The notes under the pieces: model-generated
The model's database searches: none
Seen by the model: the letters and a program-made list of their open reading frames with translations, nothing else
What the model was told of the DNA's origin: nothing
Shown here: one piece after another, positions 1-5,274 of the stretch
Layout: each line of letters begins with the position of its first letter
How positions within the stretch are numbered: position 1 is the stretch's first letter
Translations under genes and position numbers: made by a program
DNA from: Desulfobacula sp.
GTDB taxonomy: Bacteria > Desulfobacterota > Desulfobacteria > Desulfobacterales > Desulfobacteraceae
Direction: 5' to 3'
Assembly: GCF_021107415.1 (NCBI RefSeq)
Contig: NZ_JAIOSW010000263.1
Span: 1 to 8,495 of the forward strand
DNA: 8,495 nt

Positions 1-1902
1 GAAGAAGGGTTTAACTGGAAGACTATTGTGGGTGCCATTTTTATCGGTTTTCTCATGATGCCGGGAAGCATGTATCTTCAGCTGGTCATCGGCACAGGAA
101 TAGGTCCGGCCGCAAGATGGGTGACCATTATCCTTTTTGCAGAAATTGCAAAAAGGGCTTATTCCGACTTAAAACAGCAGGAAATATTTCTTCTTTATTA
201 TATGGCCGGTGCGGCAATGGCATCCCCTTTTCAGGGGCTTTTATGGAATCAATACCTGGTTCAATCCGATGCCGCCAAGATGCTTGGACTGACAGAATTT
301 ATACCATTATGGATAGCACCCCAGCCCGAATCAATGGCGATTTTAGAAAGAACCTTTTTCCACCAGGACTGGTTAATCCCCATTCTTCTTCTGGTGGGTT
401 CACAAATCATCCAGAGAATAGATCAGTTTGGACTGGGGTATGCATTGTTTCGAATCACTTCCGATGTTGAAAAATTGCCCTTTCCCATGGCACCGGTGGG
501 TGCTTTGGGAACGATTGCCCTGGCGGAATCCAGGGATGAAAAGCTTAAAAGCTGGAAATGGCGGGTCTTTTCCATTGGCGGTGTCATCGGACTTGCGTTT
601 GGAGCAGTTTATATTCTCATTCCGGCAGTTTCAGGTCTTATTTTTACTGAACCCATTCGACTGATTCCCATCCCCTGGGTGGAGCTGACAAGACATACAG
701 AAGGTATCCTTCCGGCAGTTGCAACCGGTATTCAGCTGGATCTGGGACTAATCTTTCTGGGTATGGTTCTTCCTTTCTGGGCTGTAATCGGCGGACTTAT
801 CGGACTTTTAATTACCATCATTGTCAACCCGATGCTGTATCACAATGGAATTCTCCACAGCTGGCACCAGGGTATGGGGACTGTTGAAACTATTTTTGCT
901 AATAATTTTGATTTTTATATGAGTTTTGGTATCGGGCTTGGACTTTCCATCGGACTGATCGGGTTATGGCAGGTCGTTAAGTCCTTTAAAGGGTCTTCGA
1001 ACATGGAGAGAGGCAGTTTAAAAGACCTTTTTAACCCTCCCCCGGGCAGGGGAGATTTTGATTTCAAGATTGCCATTGCCATTTATATATTTTCAACCCT
1101 TGCCTACGTGGTGCTGTGTACGATTTTAGTTCCTACCTTTCCATGGATTTTTTTCCTTCTTTACGGATTTATCTATACCCCGGTCATTTCCTATATCACT
1201 GCCAGGATGGAAGGGATTGCCGGACAATTTGTCAGTCTTCCTCTGGTTCGAGAAGCCAGTTTCATCGCCGGGGCAAAATATTTCGGATATCAGGGGATTG
1301 AAATCTGGTATGCACCGATTCCCATCCATAATTATGGTGAAGCAACTGTAAATTTCAGACAAATTGAACTGACCGGGACAAGCCTGAGAGGTGTTATCAA
1401 AGCAGAATTTATTGTTTTCCCAATCGTCATGATTGCAAGCCTGCTTTTTTCACAATTCATCTGGCGCCTGGCTCCCATCCCGTCCAGCAGTTACCCCTAT
1501 GCCCAGGAACTATGGCATCTTCAGGCATTAAACACCCTGTTAATGCAATCCTCAACCATGGAAGGCAATTCTCTTTTTTACCAGGCATTAAATGGAAATG
1601 TTGTTTTCTCAGGCATGGGGTTTGGTGTCATCACTTATGCAATTCTCACTTTTTTTGGATTGCCGGTTCTCCTGATCTACGGTATTGTCAGGGGGCTTGG
1701 CCAAAGCACTCCCCATGGTATGATATTAGAAGTTTTAGGTGCCCTTTTAGGCCGGTTCTTTTTTCTAAAACGGTATGGAAAACAATGGCGTCAATATGCA
1801 CCGGTTCTGCTGGCCGGCTTTTCATGCGGAATGGGATTGACCGGTATGTTTGCAATGGGTTTGACACTCATATTAAAATCTCTTGGAAGTACTGCTTTTT
1901 AA
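1..1902 (+). CDS. OPT-superfamily-like oligopeptide/metal-chelate transporter (5' partial)
   Basis: This is a polytopic inner-membrane protein of at least 633 residues; the reading frame is open to the left edge, so the true start lies outside the window. The GTG at 28 is probably not the start, because the preceding residues (EEGFNWKTI) fit the conserved lead-in to the first OPT transmembrane helix. A dozen or more hydrophobic segments run along the whole length. Near 475-531 it reads KLPFPMAPVGALGTIALAES, resembling the OPT signature in which an (L)xFP motif precedes an Ala/Glu-rich helix. The C-terminus (KRYGKQWRQYAPVLLAGF, then a Gly-rich helix) also fits. OPT proteins are proton-coupled transporters of oligopeptides or siderophore-like metal chelates; the substrate and direction here cannot be told. 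It is followed after 78 bp by a secreted protein and further on by a PqqD-family gene. The assignment rests on recalled family patterns. Confidence 0.72.
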   Translation, partial: EEGFNWKTIVGAIFIGFLMMPGSMYLQLVIGTGIGPAARWVTIILFAEIAKRAYSDLKQQEIFLLYYMAGAAMASPFQGLLWNQYLVQSDAAKMLGLTEFIPLWIAPQPESMAILERTFFHQDWLIPILLLVGSQIIQRIDQFGLGYALFRITSDVEKLPFPMAPVGALGTIALAESRDEKLKSWKWRVFSIGGVIGLAFGAVYILIPAVSGLIFTEPIRLIPIPWVELTRHTEGILPAVATGIQLDLGLIFLGMVLPFWAVIGGLIGLLITIIVNPMLYHNGILHSWHQGMGTVETIFANNFDFYMSFGIGLGLSIGLIGLWQVVKSFKGSSNMERGSLKDLFNPPPGRGDFDFKIAIAIYIFSTLAYVVLCTILVPTFPWIFFLLYGFIYTPVISYITARMEGIAGQFVSLPLVREASFIAGAKYFGYQGIEIWYAPIPIHNYGEATVNFRQIELTGTSLRGVIKAEFIVFPIVMIASLLFSQFIWRLAPIPSSSYPYAQELWHLQALNTLLMQSSTMEGNSLFYQALNGNVVFSGMGFGVITYAILTFFGLPVLLIYGIVRGLGQSTPHGMILEVLGALLGRFFFLKRYGKQWRQYAPVLLAGFSCGMGLTGMFAMGLTLILKSLGSTAF

Positions 1903-1980
1903 AAAACAATACTTGTGGTAAACTATGAATTGTGTTTGAACAAAAACCTGAAAACATTTTCAAATACAAGGCGAGCGATA

Positions 1981-2589
1981 ATGAAAATAAAGATACTCAT
2001 TTTCTGTTTTTCAATTTTTTTGTTTTCCCCATACCATGCCCATGCAAAATTTCCAATCCATCTTGGCGGGTTTGAACTGGGAGACAACATTTCCAAGTAT
2101 CATCATCTCATTGATATGAAAACCTGCAGGGAAGATACATTTAATAAATACATTGGTGAAGGCAAGACACTCCAACGGCCGGGATTCAAATCCGGGGTGA
2201 TCGCCTATGGATTGTGTGATGCACCCGATAAAATATTAAGGATTAAATTAAAATTTGCTGATGCATCAAAATCTTTTTTTAAAAAATTGCTGCGCCGATA
2301 TGAAAAAGAACTGGGTCCCCCGAGTGAATACCGTGGTGATCCCTTCCAAACAATCATTGCCTGGAAATGGTCGTTTGTAAATAATAAAAAAGAAAAAATA
2401 AGTCTTACCCTGCAGCACAACAGCATGGTTGAGGATGAAAAACTTGGGAATGCTGTAAAACTCACACTGACCAGCCAGATCGAAAAAGAAAGGGTCTGTT
2501 TTATGACAAAATCCCCCGGCAGGAATATTATAGAACCTCTGCCCAGGCTAAAAGGAAAGGCCTTGTGGGATCTGTATATCCCCTATTGA
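1981..2589 (+). CDS. Secreted hypothetical protein with signal peptide
   Basis: A 202-residue protein of unknown function. The start at ATG 1981 is chosen because it is followed at once by a classic signal peptide: MKIK, a hydrophobic core (ILIFCFSIFLF), then a likely signal peptidase I site after HAHA, before KFP. The frame extends upstream to a GTG at 1915, but that would add 22 polar residues before the signal. A weak Shine-Dalgarno-like AAGGCGAG lies just upstream. There is no lipobox, so the mature protein is probably soluble in the periplasm. It starts with a GGFELGD segment and has a charged, Lys-rich middle, a WKW motif and three cysteines. It resembles uncharacterised periplasmic proteins I recall from sulfate-reducing Desulfobacterota, but no function can be named. 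It sits between the transporter and the duplicated-domain gene, in the same direction, consistent with a shared transcript. Confidence 0.75.
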   Translation: MKIKILIFCFSIFLFSPYHAHAKFPIHLGGFELGDNISKYHHLIDMKTCREDTFNKYIGEGKTLQRPGFKSGVIAYGLCDAPDKILRIKLKFADASKSFFKKLLRRYEKELGPPSEYRGDPFQTIIAWKWSFVNNKKEKISLTLQHNSMVEDEKLGNAVKLTLTSQIEKERVCFMTKSPGRNIIEPLPRLKGKALWDLYIPY

Positions 2590-2607
2590 TGAAAAGAGTT
2601 ATTGTTG

Positions 2608-3495
2608 ATGCCTAACCCAAAGGAACTTTTGCAGAAAAAATTTGCCTGGAATGGCGTCTCGCTCAGACTGCCAATGACCTGGGAAATTGACAGTCTTGAT
2701 AAGGACCATGTTATTATAGGTGAAGATACCCAGCCGAGAATGGAAATAAAATGGACTGACTCACCGGAAAAATTCACTCTGGAAAGATACTTAAAAAATT
2801 TTATAGCTCAAACACAAAAGAAACTTAAAATTAAAATTTATGAGCGTTCAACACCCGATTCTTTTAAGCAAACCAACCCGGATCTCGAATTTTTCTTTTT
2901 TTCATGGGAAAGCGCCTCTTCCTTTGGAAGGGGTTCTCTTATTTTCTGCTCTCATTGTAAAAAATTTTCTTTGATACGATTTTTCTCAAAATCAAAAACA
3001 TTTGACCTATTGCAGGAATCAATTCTACTATCATATAAAGACCATTCAAATGATGGTCACAACTACTGGCAAGTATTTGGATTACATTTTTCAACGCCTC
3101 ACAAGTTTAGCATGACAGACTATAATTTTAAACCGGGCTGCTATATTTTAAATTTTGAGTCCAAAAAGACAAAGCTGACTGTTTACTCCTGGGGCCCTGC
3201 ATCATTTTTGCTGTCAAAAATAAGTATCACAGAATTTGCAACCCAGCGGATCAGGCGGCTCCAGGGGTTTGCAAAATCAGGTGTTTGCAAATGCGGTAAT
3301 TTTTTTCAATGGAATTATCAGCAGGAAATTATAAAAAACAGCCATATCCTGCCCTTCCTTAACCATTACTCACGCTACATGATTTTCAGGATATGCAAGG
3401 AAAAACAGAGTAATAGAATTATTGGTGTTATGGTTGATTCCCGGGGAAAATTTGAACATGATTTAATAAAAGAGTCTGTTATCGGTGATATATAG
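2608..3495 (+). CDS. Hypothetical cytoplasmic protein with apparent two-fold internal duplication
   Basis: A 295-residue protein not recognised as a named family. ATG 2608 is preferred over the in-frame TTG codons at 2602 and 2605; a purine-rich GAAAAGAG lies about 10 bases upstream. There is no signal peptide or membrane segment, so it is probably cytoplasmic. The two halves look alike. Residues 13-50 (FAWNGVSLRLPMTWEIDSL and a beta-rich stretch) parallel residues 153-195 (YWQVFGLHFSTPHKFSMTDY and a beta-rich stretch). Each half ends in an aromatic/hydrophobic strand region containing Cys (CSHC at 114-117, RIC at 261-263). A further Cys pair, CKC, lies at 227-229. It starts 18 bp after the secreted-protein stop and its stop overlaps the PqqD start, so it is likely translated together with PqqD and may work with it. 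Confidence 0.7.
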   Translation: MPNPKELLQKKFAWNGVSLRLPMTWEIDSLDKDHVIIGEDTQPRMEIKWTDSPEKFTLERYLKNFIAQTQKKLKIKIYERSTPDSFKQTNPDLEFFFFSWESASSFGRGSLIFCSHCKKFSLIRFFSKSKTFDLLQESILLSYKDHSNDGHNYWQVFGLHFSTPHKFSMTDYNFKPGCYILNFESKKTKLTVYSWGPASFLLSKISITEFATQRIRRLQGFAKSGVCKCGNFFQWNYQQEIIKNSHILPFLNHYSRYMIFRICKEKQSNRIIGVMVDSRGKFEHDLIKESVIGDI

Positions 3496-3862
3496 AAAAA
3501 AAAATACGCTTAAAAAAAAAGACGCCCTTTTGTGTATTCCTGAAAAAAACACAACGGTTAAAGAAACCTATCTGGATTCAGGCGATTTGATTCTCACATA
3601 TCAGGCCATGTATAAGCCATTTTTTTTAAAGATACAAAAAATAATCAGACAAAACTCCAAAAAAACATTCACAAGAAAAATCCAGCTTGACGGATTAGGG
3701 GTTGATGTCTGGTCCCTTTTAGACGGTGAAAAAAATGTTAAGGCGATTATCAAAAAATTTGCAACCCGCCATACCTTAAACTATAAAGAGGCTGAAATTT
3801 CAGTTACACTTTTTTTGCGATCTTTAGGAGAGAAAGGGCTGATCGGGATTAAAGAGCCTTAA
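3485..3862 (+). CDS. PqqD-family protein (peptide-binding winged-helix fold)
   Basis: A 125-residue protein whose C-terminal half (about 68-121: LDGLGVDVWSLLDGEKNV, then helices ending LRSLGEKGLI) matches the PqqD domain pattern of a G-x-x-(V/A)-x-x-(V/I/L)-W-x-L-L-D-G core followed by two helices. PqqD proteins bind RiPP precursor peptides and present them to radical SAM or other modifying enzymes; many stand-alone homologues have unknown partners. The chosen start is GTG 3485, which overlaps the upstream stop by 11 bp and has AAAAGAG upstream; no ATG occurs until codon 42, which would cut into the protein. The N-terminal 60 residues are Lys-rich and less conserved. Two 9-base A runs lie directly after the start. 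It is the last gene of the + strand run and ends 2 bp from the converging STAS gene. No radical SAM enzyme or precursor gene is visible. Confidence 0.72.
   Translation: MIYRKKNTLKKKDALLCIPEKNTTVKETYLDSGDLILTYQAMYKPFFLKIQKIIRQNSKKTFTRKIQLDGLGVDVWSLLDGEKNVKAIIKKFATRHTLNYKEAEISVTLFLRSLGEKGLIGIKEP
3496..3520 (+). repeat. Two A9 homopolymer tracts at the 5' end of the PqqD-family gene
   Basis: Runs of nine A occur at 3496-3504 and 3512-3520, separated by 7 bases (TACGCTT). They fall in codons 4-12 of the PqqD-family gene, right after the upstream stop codon. Such tracts are prone to replication or transcription slippage, and a one-base change would shift the PqqD frame near its start. Confidence 0.9.
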
Positions 3863-3864
3863 TC

Positions 3865-4197
3865 TCAGACATTGTCCATTGCTGCCGTTATATTGTTTTC
3901 AATATTCAGGTACCCGTCAAAGCCGGCTATATCAAAGACTTCTCTCACATAATCCTGCAATGTACAAAGCACGATATTCCCTTCCATGCGTTTGAGATCC
4001 TTTGTGGTTTTTAACATCACTCTTATACCTGCGCTGGAGATATAATCCAGATCTTCCAAATTAAAAATCAATTTTCGCTGACCGTTTTCAAGGGCGGCAT
4101 ATACCCGAGTTTCAAATTCTGAAGACGTGTTGGAATCAAGACTGCCCTTCACACTAAATATTTCTACCCCATTATTATTTTCCTGGAAAATTTCCAT
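3865..4197 (-). CDS. STAS-domain anti-sigma factor antagonist (RsbV/SpoIIAA-like)
   Basis: A 110-residue single-domain STAS protein. The sequence shows the expected order: an N-terminal strand (GVEIFSVKGSLDSNTSSEFE), a central strand (KLIFNLEDLDYISSAGIRV) and the amphipathic helix that follows. Ser55, the second Ser of ISSAG, aligns with the Ser phosphorylated in RsbV and SpoIIAA, so the switch residue appears intact. In partner switching the unphosphorylated form binds an HATPase-type kinase and releases the kinase's other client. The cognate kinase is very probably the gene immediately upstream (31 bp gap). A Shine-Dalgarno AAGGGA sits 8 bases before the ATG. It is the last gene of the - strand operon. 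The client could be a sigma factor or any other target; none is seen nearby. Confidence 0.88.
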   Translation of the reverse strand: MEIFQENNNGVEIFSVKGSLDSNTSSEFETRVYAALENGQRKLIFNLEDLDYISSAGIRVMLKTTKDLKRMEGNIVLCTLQDYVREVFDIAGFDGYLNIENNITAAMDNV

Positions 4198-4205
4198 GAA
4201 TGATA

Positions 4206-4211
4206 TCCCTT
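4206..4211 (-). promoter_or_regulatory. Ribosome binding site of the STAS gene
   Basis: On the - strand the sequence reads AAGGGA followed by 8 bases and then the ATG at 4197. This is a good Shine-Dalgarno match with good spacing and supports that start. It lies in the 31-bp gap after the kinase gene. Confidence 0.65.
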
Positions 4212-4228
4212 ATAATTATTATTTTAAG

Positions 4229-4675
4229 TCAAGATTCGACATCTGCATGCTCATCATCTGTTATATACTTTTTGAGCACAATTATATTTTTACCCTTTTT
4301 ACGATAATATTGACAATCATCTGCAAAATATTTTACAAAGTGAATCCCCAGACCACCGACAAATCGTTTTTCAATGGCACATTTTGTATCAGGTGCGGCT
4401 GCGGATGTAAAATCAAACGATTTCCCATCATCTTCCATGCGAATTGTCAATGACTTTTCATCACAGGATAAAGACAAATCAATATCATGTTCTTTATCAT
4501 CATTGAATCCATGGCACACCACGTTTGTAAACAGCTCTTCAAGAATCAAATTTATTTCTTGAAACTTTTGTTTGGTACAGTCAATGGCTGTGGACAGCTT
4601 TAAAACAGCCTTTTTAATCTTGTCCAGATCATTCAAATGATTTTTTAATTTTATGGATAAATTAACTTTTCCCAT
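4229..4675 (-). CDS. HATPase_c anti-sigma/serine kinase (RsbW/SpoIIAB-like)
   Basis: A 148-residue GHKL-type ATP-binding protein. The N box is at residues 44-57 (ILEELFTNVVCHGF, with catalytic-type Glu46/Glu47 and Mg-coordinating Asn51). The G1 box is EDDGKSFDF at 81-89 and the G2 box is VGGLGIHFVK at 106-115. These are the motifs of the RsbW/SpoIIAB family, which phosphorylate a STAS partner and sequester a client protein. Length is typical for a stand-alone kinase. The adjacent downstream STAS gene is the obvious substrate. The ATG at 4675 lacks a convincing ribosome-binding site (an AGGTG lies about 18 bases upstream), but no other in-frame start fits before residue 80. A 68-bp gap separates it from the cyclic-nucleotide-binding-fold gene. 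No sigma factor or PP2C phosphatase is present in the window, so the client and reset step are unknown. Confidence 0.87.
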   Translation of the reverse strand: MGKVNLSIKLKNHLNDLDKIKKAVLKLSTAIDCTKQKFQEINLILEELFTNVVCHGFNDDKEHDIDLSLSCDEKSLTIRMEDDGKSFDFTSAAAPDTKCAIEKRFVGGLGIHFVKYFADDCQYYRKKGKNIIVLKKYITDDEHADVES

Positions 4676-4721
4676 ACCAAATAGTGTAATGACACCTAAT
4701 TAATTTGTCAATCTCAATCTC

Positions 4722-4755
4722 TCTATATCAGGCTCGATTCCATCTATATCAGGCT
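4722..4755. repeat. 13-bp direct repeat at 21-bp period spanning a stop codon
   Basis: TCTATATCAGGCT occurs at 4722-4734 and again at 4743-4755. Read on the - strand, both copies encode Ser-Leu-Ile-stop in the same frame, so the 3' end of the cyclic-nucleotide-binding-fold gene appears duplicated by a 21-base (7-codon) step. It looks like a small tandem duplication, with the outer copy now lying in the spacer. Confidence 0.8.
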
Positions 4756-5274
4756 GATGCCTAAAAGATTTTTTAAATCATCTCTTTGTTTTGATTCAAA
4801 CTCAAGGATACATTTTCTTTCTGCCTGCAAAATTCTTTGTCCGATAGATCTTGCGATTTTAAACGCTATATCGGGAAACTGGGCCACTACTTTGGAAAAA
4901 GCCTCCCGGGTCATGACCATACAGGTGGTGTCTTGTGTTGCAATGAGTGAAAACTGTTTTACCATGGGCGCAATGAGAGACAGCACACCAAAATAATTTT
5001 CCGCTTCATATTCACGGATTAAATACTCTTTTTCCTCTTTTTTTAAAACAAGCTTTGTTTTTCCTGATACCATATAATAGGAACACCCGTCATCATCATC
5101 CTGGCGAAAAATAAAATCTCCTGCTTTATAAGATTGTCTTTGGCAAAGAAAGGCAAAAAGTTTCATAACCTCAATGGGGATGCCGGAAAAAAAACCTATC
5201 TGTCTGAAAATATTGAGATTTTCCACAAATTCACTTTTATCTGCTGAATCACTTTTGTTCATTAACGAGTCCAT
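4744..5274 (-). CDS. Stand-alone cyclic-nucleotide-binding-fold protein (Crp-type beta barrel, no HTH)
   Basis: A 176-residue protein with a cNMP-binding-type beta-barrel at about residues 20-140. It has a hydrophobic lead helix (FFSGIPIEVMKLFAF), the YKAGDFIFRQDDD strand pair typical of the fold, a YYMVSGKTKLVLK strand, a phosphate-binding-cassette region FGVLSLIAPMVKQFSLIA (95-112), and a final helical stretch. There is no C-terminal helix-turn-helix, so it is not a Crp/Fnr transcription factor; it looks like a regulatory subunit. The canonical FGE...R residues that grip the cyclic nucleotide appear replaced (Glu by Val97, Arg by Lys/Gln at 106-107), so ligand binding is doubtful. The start overlaps the ABC transporter stop by 26 bp and is preceded by a strong Shine-Dalgarno AAAGGGG, implying translational coupling and a functional tie to the transporter. 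Confidence 0.82.
   Translation of the reverse strand: MDSLMNKSDSADKSEFVENLNIFRQIGFFSGIPIEVMKLFAFLCQRQSYKAGDFIFRQDDDDGCSYYMVSGKTKLVLKKEEKEYLIREYEAENYFGVLSLIAPMVKQFSLIATQDTTCMVMTREAFSKVVAQFPDIAFKIARSIGQRILQAERKCILEFESKQRDDLKNLLGISLI

Noticed and set aside
1915..1980. Upstream GTG start extending the secreted protein by 22 residues
   Set aside because: It would bury the signal peptide behind a polar extension; ATG 1981 gives a textbook N-terminus.
2589..2615. Eight-codon ATG reading frame overlapping the secreted-protein stop (MKRVIVDA)
   Set aside because: Too short and without precursor-peptide features; it ends just inside the next gene and is probably chance.
3836..3862. Possible terminator hairpin (AAGGGCT ... 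AGAGCCTT) at the end of the PqqD gene
   Set aside because: Only about four consecutive pairs form and no T tract follows on either strand.
4744..5274. Crp/Fnr-type transcription factor
   Set aside because: The protein ends shortly after the beta barrel and its C-helix; no helix-turn-helix domain follows.
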